DNA of 64,000 nucleotides from Lepas anatifera (GCA_034440635.1 JAOTON010000385.1:3215001-3279000); one strand, 5' to 3'. Shown: positions 23,969-36,747, numbered from the stretch's first letter. Translations and numbers: made by a program. The notes: generated from the sequence alone by a model not told the origin.

Positions 23969-26900
23969 GAACATATCAAGAAAGGAAGGAGGGAAACCTC
24001 ACCGCTCAGAATGGACGGGACCAGCTGAGGAAAGAGTACTTGCTGGTGTTTAGAACTAGCAGAGCTGCCAGCTCTGGCAGCTCTCGCCACCCACCACCTG
24101 CACCCGCCAATTGTTCAACTACCTCTTTCAGTTTTATGCAAGTATGGTTATTTATGATTAATTAAACGTGCGAGGGGGTGTCTTTTAGGTTGATATAAAT
24201 CTAGCTTGGTCCCAGGTGGCTGAAATAGCAGCGAAGCGATTGAGGAAATTTGCAACATTTTCTCGGTGGTGTCTTTTCGCTGACAGAATCGCGGTTATAA
24301 AACTTTAGAACGCGTTGAAATAAGCGTTCTGCTGCTGGCGTCAGTAATATTTTTACGAAACGCCCGTTCTTCTCTCCGTTGGAGGGCGACAGCCCGATTA
24401 AAATTTGAACCCCACCAGGGAAGTCCTGTAAACGCAATAGGACGATGGGTCTTTGGGATATGGTGATTTGCGCTGTCAATATGGTGATTGGTTTAGGTCA
24501 AGAATACGTGCCCAGGGCTCGTATTTTTAGGTAGGTAATCTATTATTGATTTACGCTTTCGATTCAATTGGTTAAGAATGCCGTCAAGTCAGAACTATCC
24601 ACTCCGGGCTGAATTTCTTTATTGAACGCACCACAATTCGCGCGTTTAAGATTTCATTTTGGAATAGATTTAGCCATTTTGTCCAGCAGTTTCAATATGG
24701 ATATTGCTATGGATGGTAATATGGGCACTGGAATGTTTATCAGCCTGAACATGCCATGAGAAATGCGGGGCTAAGCGAGTTGATAAGATCGATAGATCGA
24801 TGGCTGACGGCTGCTAGCTCTTATTGTTTGGGAGATAAGTGGGTGTTTTATCATTTAAATATATGAGGTAGGGAACAATTCAAATGTTGCGCCTCCTGCC
24901 GCTTGCTTTACCAGTTTCCACAAGCCAGTTGCAATCTTCAAATCTTCAAAAGCCCAAACATATATGCGTCTGTCAATCCCAGACACATCCTCAGCGAGCA
25001 TCGGTTTCGTGGGCCCACAAATATCGGTCTCAGGAGGCCTCGAGCGTTGCTCTCGGGGGTCCCTAAGCTTGGTCTCGAGTAGCAGTCTGGGGAACCCTCC
25101 GATAGCTATGCTTGGGACCGATATTCATCGGGGGCCCCGAAACCAAGCTCGATAGTCGTCTGAGCGTAACGCTCGGACTGACCTTGTTCACTACCTTCAA
25201 GATCAGAGGCAGGATTAAGCTCGGCAATTGAAACGAGAGACCGACGAAGCTACTCACGCTGAATGCGAGCGCCACCTAGCTGAAGGATCTGGTTGACTAG
25301 ATGGGAGCCCAGGGGCCAGTGCTGACCTACAGCCTGACCGAGGAGAAGATCGTGTGTGCAGAGGTTTTAGGGCGTTTCAGCTGCCGGGGCTATATAGCCC
25401 CAGGGGATCATGAGGTTCACGGAGAAGCTCATGAGGACAGAGGAAATAGACCTTGATTTGGGCCGTGAGGTCACGTAGTAAAACTTAAGAAGTTTGAGCT
25501 AAGTATGTAAGCTTCCACGCCAGGAGACAGAAGCGTAAGTTGGCAGGCGCGGCACAGTAGTGGGATCAGCCTCAGCCGCGGATCATAATTGCTATTGGCG
25601 TCGGAACAGGAGGGGCACCGGGGCTCCGTGTCCTCCCCTGTTGGACTGACCAGGGGGCACGGCCAATGAGGTGCCCCCTCTAAATTGGCGAATATTTAAG
25701 TGGCAGCGCCTTGTCAATGTTTCAGAAGGAAACTTTGACTTTGAAATATTACTCATAGAACCACAGAGCCTGAGAGCAGACCCACTCTGTTGGTCTTAGT
25801 CTGATGTTTGTTGATCTGAGATATAGAGAGTATGCTTTACGCTTGTAACCTTTCCCATGACCTGAAGTGGACCGGAATGTGGGCCCCAGAAATGGTGGAC
25901 GTGAAAGAAATTCCATCGTTTGCATCGTTAAGGTCTCCGAGAATATCTCCGCTTTAGTAGGCAGCTTTGCCCGGTGTAAAAAATATCCGAGGCAATAGCT
26001 TTAAAGTCTTTCCATGGGATGTTTCCATAAGACGTCACATAGACTCAATCTAGAGTTTTTTTCTATGACGGAAGATTTAACGATGTTTCCTAGGTCATTC
26101 AAAAAAACTTTTCCCAAGACAAATCGATAGTGCATTCTATGTTTAGGTGAAATATTTATTGAGGTCCATCGAAATCGAGGTCTATACGTTACCAGTAATA
26201 TGGAGCGTTTCTTTTTGTACTTAAAACGCACAAACCCATACAAGATACAATCAATTTTACTGATTAAGGTATCATTGTAATCCTCTCGTCGATATAAGTG
26301 ATATAATTATTTGCATACACGGCATCTCCACTATTCATGTGGCTATTCTGACGCCGGTTTAATGAAGATGAGGGACATAAATGACAACTTAAGCAAAAAC
26401 ACACTGTAGGATAAGGATAAGGATAGGATGGTTGATGGGAAGGACAAGGATTACCCACGGGGGGTCGCCACAGGCGCCGCGCTCAACCCATGGAGTGAGG
26501 TAGTGGGATTTGATGAAGGGATCCGGTAAAAAAACATGAAAACAACAAACAGGCGTGACGATGACGGTGATGATGAATAATTCTCTTCTTTTCGGTGGTC
26601 TCTTTCTTCTTTTTGTTTGGTTCTTCGTTTTCTTTCTCGGTTTTTTTTGAAGTGTTCATCTTCGTTTGCGTTTAGATGAATAGGATTAAAAGTTCTTCTA
26701 ATATGTGGGAGTATTTCATCCTTGCTTGAAGTCCAGCACCTATGGTGTGAATGACTTGTTACTGAATGGCTGTGCAATTATTACGTGTCAAATTATTTAG
26801 AATATTATTCGACGCCGTTATATATTTTAGAGGCGGAAGATATCTCGATGGAGGAGCTCTTTAAAGACGTCACGTTTGTTTCGAGGCGAAAATATGCCGG

Positions 26901-27387
26901 CTTAAGCTCATTTGCTTGTGAAACTCTAATCGAAATCACCTACTTCACTAGCTCTTCAAACGATCTTCTGCAAGGCACCGTGAAATTATTCACTGTATTT
27001 GAAGAATTGCATACTTGAACCCAGGATATGATGAATTAATCAATAGCCCAGCACCTGAAGTAGAGATTGCACAACAAGAAAACCGCAAATAATACTTTTG
27101 CCATAAATTCGTTAAGATTAACGCGGAGCCGTGGAAAACGTGGCCGAAGCGTAGCTGCAGTCACGACTGTTAAGTTGAATGATAGGTATATGCTTTTACT
27201 ATTCTAGGTCAAATTCAAAGGTTGGAATGACCTCTGGTCACCGAATTAAGCTGAAGTGACCAAGCAAGGTCACTGTGCATACATCGACTCGCACCGATGA
27301 TAAAACTCAATCACCCTTAAAACGGAGGTTCTATTTTCCTATAGGTTTATAATGGGAGGTTATGGGCCACAGCTGCTGATCACCGAT
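23969..27387. other. No supported gene; scattered repeat fragments
   Basis: Fragments only. The dispersed TTTTAGGGCG phrase is at 25365-25400. A GC-rich patch at 25540-25690 has internal self-complementarity around GGGGCACC/GGTGCCCC. A GGATAA-type repeat at about 26405-26430 and a pyrimidine-rich tract at 26580-26655 follow. The 108-codon minus-strand frame at 26451-26777 is a Lys/Arg/Glu-rich reading of that tract and I do not support it as a gene. Confidence 0.4.
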
Positions 27388-27676
27388 CAGGGGCCAAAAA
27401 AGTGTTCAGGTTGTCACCACTAAAAATGCCAAACCATAAATGTGTCAACAGCCCAGGCTGCAAAATGTGGCACGTTTTGAGTTATTAGGATACCAAGGGA
27501 TACTCCTGGGCCATCTTAGTTGTTGACAAACATTGCGAGTTTAAATTGCATGTGCAAATTTTGGCTATTTGTTCCGTTATTCGTCTGGAGCAAACATATC
27601 AGCTAATTTTTGTCACCTTGTCCACCTTGGGCTGTTACCATTTCGAATTCCAAAATGGTCAGTTTTTCGACCCCTG
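27388..27676 (+). mobile_element. hAT-type MITE, family H1 copy 1
   Basis: The ends are CAGGGGCCAAAAAA and, in reverse complement, CAGGGGTCGAAAAAC. The flanks TCACCGAT (27380-27387) and TCACCGAC (27677-27684) form an 8-bp target duplication with one mismatch, the duplication length of hAT elements. A copy in opposite orientation with a perfect duplication is at 41399-41697. At 289 bp with no transposase it is non-autonomous. Confidence 0.88.
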
Positions 27677-28530
27677 TCACCGACAGCAAACAGAACTACT
27701 TTACCACATATTCAGGTACTTAGAAGCCTTAGTATGTGATATCAATCTTAGATCCACAGATTGATCAACGCGCACTGGTGCCAATTTAAACATTTTTGAA
27801 GGTGAAATCAGTTGATCTAGCTTGTTGACCCGACCTGGCATGATCTTGACTGGAAATTCACCGGAAGGATGCGAAAAGAACCAAAAACGTCATATAAGGT
27901 ACACTGGCACCAATCGCTGCCGTTTTCCGGCCGCCTTCGGCAAACCACAGGAGAAAGTGAGTTGAAAAATGCCGCCCACACGGATTAAGACTTAGGCCCC
28001 AGTACCGAAAACTTCTGGCACTTTACACGCGTTGGCCAGTCCATGTGGACTTAAGCCTTTGTGGCCTGACATACACTCTTGATGCGAAGGGAGGGAAGCA
28101 CTTCTACGGACTTATATTGGACGGTTGTCCTCTTCTTGTGTTACCCCGAATTCAGCAGCATGTACTGATCCTCCCCCTGAGGTAAATACCTTCCCCGCTG
28201 ATGGATCCACCCTCCCCAACATTCTCGAGTAAATCCTGGCTACTCTCTCGCTGAATCCCGTGGCCCTGCTAGTGACGACGACCCTTGCCCCAGCCCGATA
28301 ACTTGAAACCTGTTCCTGAACTTTCACCTTACCCGGCCAAATTTTGCAGACAATGTCTGATCATTTTCAACGTCACCTCTAGAAACCCATATGGTAACAA
28401 GCTCATGGTAGAGGGGGATGATAATAGGCCAAAGTCGAAATTTCGAACAAAGCACTTGGGAAAGAATTGAGTGGACACTTTTAGGCCACTTGACATTGTG
28501 GAAAGATTTATTCCTAAAAATAAACACCAA

Positions 28531-28839
28531 AGCCATGTTTAGCCTGTCAGCACAGTTTTATCGGCACCAATCAGTGGGCCGCGTTGCGCCCACGTCACAG
28601 GACTGTAGCCTCTCCCCGGGAACTAGTTCTAGAGATTTTACGGGCTGACGGCCTGCTGTTGTGCTGCTGGGAAAACAACAAGTGCACGAAGTGGCAGCCT
28701 ACTATTTTTTAATGGCATAAAGCTTTAAATTTCCTTTGCTTAGCACGAACTAGAGGTGATTATGGCGCTGATATTTCTTTTCTGGAGGAGAGGTTAGAGG
28801 GCCTGCTGACAAAACTGTGCTGACAGGCTAAACAGGGCT
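28531..28839. mobile_element. TIR element (MITE), family M copy 1
   Basis: The inverted ends share TTTAGCCTGTCAGCACAG with very few differences, and the TIR is about 30-35 bp. A second copy with the same ends and interior is at 59893-60209. Conserved interior blocks include CGGGCTGACGGCCTGCTGTT and GGAGGAGAGG. I could not define a convincing target duplication here because the right flank is directly the start of another repeat. The superfamily is unassigned. Confidence 0.88.
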
Positions 28840-30275
28840 CAAGCAAGAATTACAAAGAACACATTTTTCGCAGCATAATCCCTCACTACCTGGTGAGTCC
28901 GATTAGGCTCCCCCTCTGTATTTCGCACACAAATACAACCCTATTTAAATAAGGGGCGCAGCGCTTTCCACACTCTTAGAAGGATCAATTTGACGGCTTC
29001 TGACCAAAATGTGACATCAGGTCAGGTCAGGTCAGTGAGTTGAAAGGATGAAAAAGAAGCTACTGTTCGCGATGAAGAGCTCCACCACTCTACCAGCATC
29101 GATCCACTTATCAGCATCAAGATCACTCTTCCCAACAACAGGGGGCGATAAAATACTGCCAGGGATTTCGCCCAGTTACTGATGGCCTTCTGGGTAAAAC
29201 GAGTCCACGGCTGTCTACTACAGCCTGTTCAGGTCCTCTCTCTAGAGGCTCACGCCAGAGAGCGACTAAACCATCAACTGGGTTAACGTTGAAATATAAC
29301 ATGACATGCTGATGAAAGTGTGTTTTAGTCATTCTGGCGAATAATTTTTTTCGGCAAAATAAATAGATTCAAAAAAGCTTAACACCCAAAAGGCTGACTA
29401 CGGGTCCAAGTGAATGGAGCAAAACTACTACCTTTGCATCTAATCATCATACCTCTTCTTGGAGTCTAGTTTGAAACAACTCCATAGAGCCATAATGTTA
29501 TAGTACATCAGGATGGGTCAAATGAAACAGAAACACATTTGGACCATCTCTTAAGACTTGGGGACAATCAAATCACGGAAAAAGCCCATAACGGCAATAG
29601 GTTTGTCTTGATCCAAGAATTCGAACAATACGCGGCATGACCTTGTAAGGCCACATTGTAATCTTGACTTGACGTTGGCCTAGGGTCGAGGTCAAATACT
29701 GACGATTTAATGCCTTCTTCCCAATAGTTAAAATCATGACTATGATCCTTACTATAATACAAAATGTTGGGTTTCATCCTATCCTTCTCATAAGGTAAAG
29801 AATAAAAACTAAAAAACTGTGACCTTTGATGACCTCTAGTAACCTCGCTGTTGACTTGTTGACTTTTAAGAGCTTTCCAGTATGGCTAGAAAATGTGACC
29901 TTTGATGACCTCTAGTAACCTCGCTGTTGACTTGTTGACTTTTTAAGAGCTTTCCAATTATGGCTAGAAAATTGACCCAGCTCTTCTAGAAAACCAAGAT
30001 ACAATTTGGTTTCGTCGTCACCATCCTTGTAGCAGAAGAAGCTTCCCTTACATAAGTTGTTAGATGACGTCATAACTGGCTGACCTGACCTGATGTCACA
30101 TTTGGGCCAGAAGCCGTCAAATTGATTCTTCTAAGGGTGTGGAAAGCGATGCACTTCTTATTTAAGTTCTCTTGAATTTTCTTGAAAAAACGGGAAGCCT
30201 AGTCGGACTCACAAGGCGGTGAAGGATTATGGTGCGAAAACAGTATTCTTGTAATTCTTGCTTGGTAGGTTTTTT
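28840..30275. mobile_element. Element with ~200-bp inverted arms, related to family B
   Basis: The left arm (28840-29035) and right arm (about 30073-30275) are reverse complements of each other. They start at CAAGCAAGAATTAC and run through CATAATCC, GAGTCCGA, CACACCCTTAGAAG and AATTTGACGGCTTC-type blocks to a TGACCTGACCTGATGTCAC cluster. The arm sequence resembles the end of the family B element at 18720-19520. The interior has no credible open frame and includes the 76-bp tandem duplication at 29819-29970. It may be a TTAA-type element with extended ends. Confidence 0.75.
29819..29970 (+). repeat. 76-bp tandem duplication
   Basis: The sequence from GTGACCTTTGATGACCTC through GAGCTTTCCA and TATGGCTAGAAAAT occurs twice, 76 bases apart, with only one or two differences. 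The near identity implies a recent duplication. Each copy carries TGACCT-type hexamers. Confidence 0.92.
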
Positions 30276-30429
30276 GGGAGGAGTAAATAGGTTTTAACAT
30301 GTCAAGTGGTCTAAAACTGTCTCCTGAATGCTTTCCCCTGTGCTTTGTTCGAAATTCCGATTTTAAGCATATTATCAACCCCTTTACTTATGGCATGGCA
30401 GCAACCAGGATCCTCCTCGGCCACCACAT

Positions 30430-31517
30430 TTTGGTTTTGACCCGGCCTGCAGTGAAAAGAGAAACATTTCTATTTTGACACGGCCCAGGAAGATAATTAC
30501 TTTGTTTTAACCCACCCAGCGGTCAGAGAGGCCCTTTGTTTTGACCCGTGCCGCCATGAGAAGTCTAATTTTGACACGGACCGCCGCCAGAGGAAAAGTT
30601 TTTGTTTCGACCCGGCACGCGGTGAGAGGTGAGAAAGTTTTGCGTAGACCCGGTCCGTGGAGAGAACTGTTTTTGTTTTGACCCAGCCCGTGGTCAGAGA
30701 AGAATAGTTTCTTTGCCCGACATGCGGTGAGAAGAGTTTTTGTTTTGATCCGGCCCGCCGTGAAAAAAAAGTTGTTACTTTGACCCGGCCCCCTGTGAGA
30801 CAAGTTTTTGTTTTGACCTGGACCCCTGTGAAAAGAGTTTTTGTTTTGACTCGGTCGGCGGTGAAAAGAGAAGAGATTTTCCCGGCCCGCGGTGATTAAA
30901 GTTTTTGTTTTGATTCGGCTCGCGGTCTGATTTTTTAACGCTCCCTGCGGTAAGAAGAGAACAGTTGTTTGTTTTTAGCCGGTCTGCGGTGAAACTTTTT
31001 TTAATTTGGATCCGACTTGCAGTCAGAGGAGATAATTTTCGTTTTGACTCGGCCCGCGGTGAAAATGGTTTTTCTTTTGAACCGGCCCATGGTCAGAGGA
31101 GTAGGGGTTCATTGACCTGGCACGATGTCAAATGAGTTTTTTTACCCGGTCCGCGCTCAGAGAAGAAGGGCTTTGTTTTGACGCGGCCCGCGGTCAGAGG
31201 AGAGCTTTTATTCTGCCCCAGCCCACTGTAAAAAGAGTTCTGTTTTGAGCCCGCGGTAAGAACAGTTTTTGTTCTAACCCGGCCCGCGGTGAGTTTCACT
31301 ATAACCCGGCCCGCGGTGAGTTTCGCTTTAACCCGGCGCGCGGTGAGATTTCGTTTTAACCCGGCCCGCGGTGAGATTTGTTTTAACCCGGCCGGCGGTG
31401 AGATTTGTTTTAACCCGGCCCGCGGTGAGTTTCGCTATAACCCGGCGCGCGGTGAGTTTCACTTTAACCCGGCCCGCGGTGAGTTTCACTATAACCCGGC
31501 CCGCAGTGAGAGGAGAG
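30430..31517 (+). repeat. GACCCGGCCCGCGG minisatellite array, 1.1 kb
   Basis: Roughly 25-30 degenerate units are built on TTTTGACCCGGCCCGCGGTGAGA. In the left part spacing is irregular (about 30-55 bases). In the right part (31275-31517) nine units are regular at 27 bases with one of 28. Each unit is centred on the palindrome CCGCGG. Because 27 is divisible by three, the regular part gives nine-residue repeat peptides (for example ITRPAVSFA) on both strands. I treat these as artefacts. Confidence 0.95.
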
Positions 31518-32526
31518 CGGTGCCCACAGCCACCACGTGATACATGGTTTTCCGGTGGATGCACCGCGCCGGAGCACATTCCACAGCGGGACATCGATCC
31601 GTCTACACCCCCGGAGCTCGTGTACAGACACGGGTGTGTGTGTGGTCGCGAGTCCTGTCACCGGCAGAACTCGTGCCAATGCGAGTCACCCAGCCCCAAC
31701 ATGCTAGATCCAGTACGAGCCCGAGGTGGGATCTAACAGATGCTGCAGGATACCTCCATTGTAGAGCAGTCGAGTCCTTTCACTCACGCGCAGTCAGGAG
31801 GTGACAATTCCCAAAACTGGGGTGGGCGGACGTTGGCACTTTAAACTGGGGTCTTTTAATACATGAAATGTATTTGAATATGTAAAAATGTAGCTTGCAT
31901 TCTTTATACGCAAAAACGCCGCCTAACTGATAACTTTTAAGATATGTCTTGGACTGAATTAGCTGTTTAAGGCGTGGCGAAAATCCATTTCCAGTGCCTA
32001 TTCCGTTCCACTCAATGTTTCCTGTATTGAATTTCGCACACCGTATAGTTAAAAACGGACTGAGGCCCCAATTCAAGCTATGCAGTAATTAATTTTTTGA
32101 CAACAATTTGATTGAGCTAAACGCTAAGCCCTCTCACTCAGTGAAAATGTCATGCAAGTGAGTGAGCCATCCTTAAAGTGCCGGGCTTTTTAATTTTGAC
32201 GCCTCAGATGTCGTTGAGCTCCGAAGTGTCAGCCTGGAGCCGTCGGCTACAAAGCCGGGCGAAACGTGACGACTTGTAGACTTGCCATATGATATGCATT
32301 TGATACCGCTCTATTTATAATACTTTTCCCCATGGTATTGTCAGAAAAATACTCCGAACCGATTTTTTGCGATAGATAACTATTTACTTCAATATAAAGT
32401 AGAAAATAGTGGCTAAGTACGATAACAATATATATATTTCGAGATGGCCTCTTGGACTAGTTACCTTTTATTTGCAGTGCTACTATCTGCCATGGCAGTT
32501 ACCAAAAAGAATCGAAACCACGTAGT
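31518..32526. other. No supported gene
   Basis: A GC-rich tail of the minisatellite region (31518-31740) opens short frames on both strands. The rest is AT-rich. At 32215-32280 the segment CAAAGCCGGGCGAAACGTGA is reminiscent of the stem-GAAAC motif of many retroelement tails, without more support. Confidence 0.4.
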
Positions 32527-33484
<958 letters not shown>

Positions 33485-33499
33485 GCTTATGAACCCCCA

Positions 33500-33612
33500 C
33501 CCCAGCTGGCGTTCAACCCACCTTCACCCCTGTGGGCCTTCGACCCACCTTCAACCCGGTGGGCCTTCAATCCACCTTCAACCCGGTGGGCGTTCGATTC
33601 ACATCAAGTGGG
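33500..33612 (+). repeat. 27-bp minisatellite in an element end
   Basis: About four units of TTCAACCCGGTGGGCCTTC-type sequence repeat every 27 bases, giving a nine-residue WAF(N/D)PPSTR repeat when translated. It corresponds to an expanded version of the subterminal region of family D elements, where the block occurs once or twice. Confidence 0.85.
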
Positions 33613-34351
33613 CCAAAATCCGCCTTCACGCTAGAGGGGAGAGTGGGTCAGGCACGGAGCACTGCATTAACCTCGGCTCTTATGCGATATGAACAACGCG
33701 AATATCCGATGATAAATCATTCTGAAGCTATATCAATCAATTACTAGCTCAGGTCAATATTGAGGTCATAACAGGTCAAACACGGGTTGGGGACAACTTT
33801 TTGGCTCTAGCTTCATATCAGGTTAGGTTATTACACATTTTCTAGCATCGCGAGATAACTTTCGGTACGCAAAGCAATTTCATCATACAGGCCAACATGT
33901 AAAAACCGTCTGGCCCAAGGTCCGATCAAGGCTACTTTTTGACCTAATATTGTCGTTATGGATAACAGCCGACTGCTAATGACAATGAAATCACAACTGA
34001 TACAAAAATAATAGCTCCATCACATTTCTAGCGAGGTGCAAATCTATTAACCCCAGACTGAAATGCTGCTTAAGTAACTCCAGAACTCTCACTGGCCACA
34101 GGTCAAAACTTAGAGACTTTCAACCTAACCTTCCAGAGTGACCTACGATACCACGATTTTGAGGAGTCATTCTCTGCTTTATCTACAAAATTTGAGCTAT
34201 TTTTCGGTGATTTTCCATTTTCCCATGCATTCCAACGTATAGGTCAAGACCCGTACCTAAGGGATGGGTGGCTTAGTGGGTAGCCTCATGTCTCCTAAAA
34301 GTCAATCTGATCCCCCAAATCCCTCCCAACAGGGTCAGGGTTGGTGACGCC

Positions 34352-34730
34352 CAGTGGCGGATCTAGCCGGTTGGTTTGGGAGGGGCAAACCAAAGTCGAA
34401 AAGCAAAAAAAAACGTCGCGCAGTGAAAATTGCGCTACAATATGCCTTTTCGGTAGGATTTTGGGAACTGGAGACGAAAAGCAAAAAAAAACGTCACGGG
34501 GTGAAAATATCGGCTCAACATACATTTTTTCCAATCCAAGCCCCAATATTTACACTGAACTTCTCTAATTCTGTTTGAAGTTGAGAGTTGAAGCACCAAA
34601 ATTTTGCTTACAAGCTAAAAAGGAGTCGGGGGAAAAAGGAGGTCGATCGCTTTGGGGGGCAAAAACATAGTTTTGCCCCGAGCTTTTCCGTTTGGGGGGC
34701 AATTGCCTTTTGCCCCTGGATCCGCCACTG
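34352..34730. mobile_element. hAT-type MITE, family H2 copy 1, perfect 8-bp TSD
   Basis: The ends are CAGTGGCGGATCTAGCC and, in reverse complement, CAGTGGCGGATCCAGGGG. The flanks are GTGACGCC (34344-34351) and GTGACGCC (34731-34738), a perfect 8-bp target duplication, the hallmark of hAT insertion. The 379-bp interior has two copies of a GAAAAGCAAAAAAAAACGTC phrase and no transposase. Related copies are at 44416-44801 and, more distantly, 44905-45042. The exact duplication suggests a fairly recent insertion. Confidence 0.95.
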
Positions 34731-35204
34731 GTGACGCCGTATAACCTTGACGACCTCACCCTTCTGGTTATCATCCTCATAGCGACGGCATTGGAAGAGC
34801 CACTGTGATTAAGTCGAAATGCTCGATAAATGTTCGGCAGTTGGTGAGTCGTTAAGCCCCCATAATTATAAGACCCTTACCTAACCCTAGGTCGTTGATA
34901 TGAAAATTCCCGTACCTCTTATTATGACACTAGTGGGCCTATCACGAGATTCCAATCTTATATCAATAGATTAAACATTTCCCCACTGGAATCACTTGAA
35001 GCATTTTTGAATGTAAGGTGACCTGACCTGGCTTGATCACCCGACCCGAGATGACTCAGATCTGAAATTTTGGCTAAGGTTGTGCAAATAATTCAGAATA
35101 GGTGTGCTAAGCACGGTGGCGTTCTGCGCTGACGTTTCCTTCGCTCAAGTAGACAGCCTGTGTTGAGGTGATACTACCGAGAAATCATTCCCAGGAGTGG
35201 CATA

Positions 35205-35380
35205 CAGTGAGGGATGATTGGCTCAGTGATAGGGCGCCTGCCTCAGAACAGATTATGGGTTCAAAGCTCGGCGGGCCCTCTGAAGAAGTACGGTCTAACC
35301 CTCAAGAACCCTCCAATGTGGGTGGAGTCGGCTACACCGCGGGAACTCAGCAGCTGGTGCGTCCTTAACACCAACAATCA
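35205..35380 (+). repeat. tRNA-derived SINE
   Basis: A-box TGGCTCAGTGATAGGGCG is followed by B-box GGGTTCAAAGCTC about 30 bases downstream, with anticodon-arm-like CCTGCCTCAGAACAG between. Downstream sequence (GTGGGTGGAGTCGGCTACACC) would be the SINE body. Transcription would be by RNA polymerase III from the internal promoter. No cognate tRNA is assigned because the acceptor stem does not close. Confidence 0.75.
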
Positions 35381-36291
35381 TCACTGGACGACAATGCTGC
35401 CTGCGGAAAAACTAACTGTACTCCAAACATCGTCTCAAAAATGAAGTGCAGAGCTACAGAACTGTTCGAAATGTGTCCCGAATTTCAGGGCCTGCCTGAT
35501 TGATTTTTTATTCGGACTCAGAAAATGGACCTTCTCGGTTTCTGGTTGGGACAGTCACCGGCTGGCATGTCCACAGGTACCGGCCGCCACATAAATTCAA
35601 GTTTGGTTGAAGTTTGGCTGCCCCCCCCCTATATTCTGGAGATTCATACGACTATGGGTAGGTAGAATCACGTTCGCCGCCACCAGCGCTGAGGACTTTT
35701 GCCCTCTTAAAGAATATTTCTACGCCTATGCCTAAATTTCCAGGCTCTCTGGAAATAGGTATCTACATGACCAGGAAATAGACTTTCAATAATATTATTG
35801 CAAATGGCGGATTCCGAGGGGGCAAAATACACATTCCCTCCCAACCACTAGATTTGGTTTATTTTCTTCTTACATCATATTTTTCCACAATTTTGGATCC
35901 CTTGACCTCCTCCAAACCATCCACTTACCTATCGGGGGAGCTTAGTTGGGCGATGAGAGCTCCTTGATGAGAGCTCCTCGCTGCGATATACCTTAAGGCT
36001 TTGCTTTTTCAAACATCGAGACAAAATTAACCTGTGTTCATATCTGCAATCAAACTCGATAAATGTATATCCAGTATGTCCACTTACCTCCAGACTTTGG
36101 TCTTTGCAGGCTTTCGCCCATGCGCGCAATGACTATTATTGACAGATCAGCACTTGGCGAAAGATGACGTTTGACTGACCGCAAGGACGCAGCGCGTGGT
36201 AAATTAAGCACCAATTAGTGCTAAAAGTTCCCGCCAAAATCATTTAAGATGCTCAGACATAGCACTTTAAGACTATTCAAGCCGGAAATAC
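35381..36291. other. No supported gene
   Basis: AT-rich to neutral sequence with short frames only. Nothing is recognised. Confidence 0.4.
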
Positions 36292-36320
36292 AGCGCGCGC
36301 GCACTCGCTTGCGCGCGTTT
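36292..36320. repeat. GC-rich hairpin (GCGCGCGC / GCGCGCG)
   Basis: GCGCGCGC and GCGCGCG are separated by eight bases and followed by a run of T. This could form a stable stem or Z-DNA. It lies about 450 bases upstream of the candidate TATA box. Confidence 0.6.
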
Positions 36321-36637
36321 TTTCAGGGGAATAGGAAAGATGCTAGAAAAACATACCTTCGCTTCGGGGTGACCAGGTGCTGAAAAGCAGCAACACGCCA
36401 GCACATAATTAAATCAGAGAAGCTAATTTGTAAAAAGAAAGCCGCGGATGTTACATTCAAGCACCATCTGGCTCTTTAGCTCCCATTTATGCTGCTAAGT
36501 GCATGCTATAGCACGCATTTAGCATATGGTGGTGCTCAACTTTTTTACAGTGTAACATCAAAACCACCCTCCTCACAAGAAAAGTGCTTGACGTCCCCAA
36601 AAAACCCTCGCGCAGTCTTGGACCATATTCCACGATT

Positions 36638-36667
36638 TCACATCACATCACATCACATCACATCACA
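36638..36667 (+). repeat. (ATCAC)n microsatellite
   Basis: Six tandem ATCAC pentamers lie about 80 bases upstream of the candidate TATA box. Confidence 0.9.
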
Positions 36668-36747
36668 CCGCGTGATCGGCAGACAGGTGACCGCCGCACC
36701 GACATCATTGCATATCGACCCGTGCTTAACGCCTCTCTATCCGGCCG

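Larger units (their letters stand above)
33485..35130. mobile_element. Degenerate TTAA-type element, family D relative, split by a hAT MITE
   Basis: The GGTGGGCCTTCGACCCACC-rich left part and the core match the family D element at 57715-58834. Shared blocks include the AGGTCRATATTGAGGTC segment (33753 and 57880), the TTTTTCGG...TTTTCC...ATGCATTC block (34200 and 58418), and a TGACCTG cluster before TTTTGGC (35020 and 58675). The element is interrupted by the hAT MITE at 34352-34730. The right terminus is eroded and I could not find its TTAA, so the limits are approximate. Confidence 0.6.

Noticed and set aside
28610..28645. Sequence ACTAGTTCTAGAG after CCCGGGA resembles a cloning-vector polylinker, suggesting contamination.
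   Set aside because: It lies inside MITE family M, and the homologous position in the second copy (59990-60005) shows ordinary natural divergence of the same segment.
30430..31517. Regularly spaced repeats considered as a CRISPR array.
   Set aside because: Units are contiguous and degenerate without unique spacers, and the genome is eukaryotic.
31289..31736. Repeat proteins with nine-residue units on both strands.
   Set aside because: The 27-bp minisatellite period is divisible by three and both strands read through; no non-repeat coding context.
32215..32280. Hammerhead ribozyme suggested by GGGCGAAACG.
   Set aside because: The upstream box reads CTGGAG and not CTGANGA, and no stem III is apparent.
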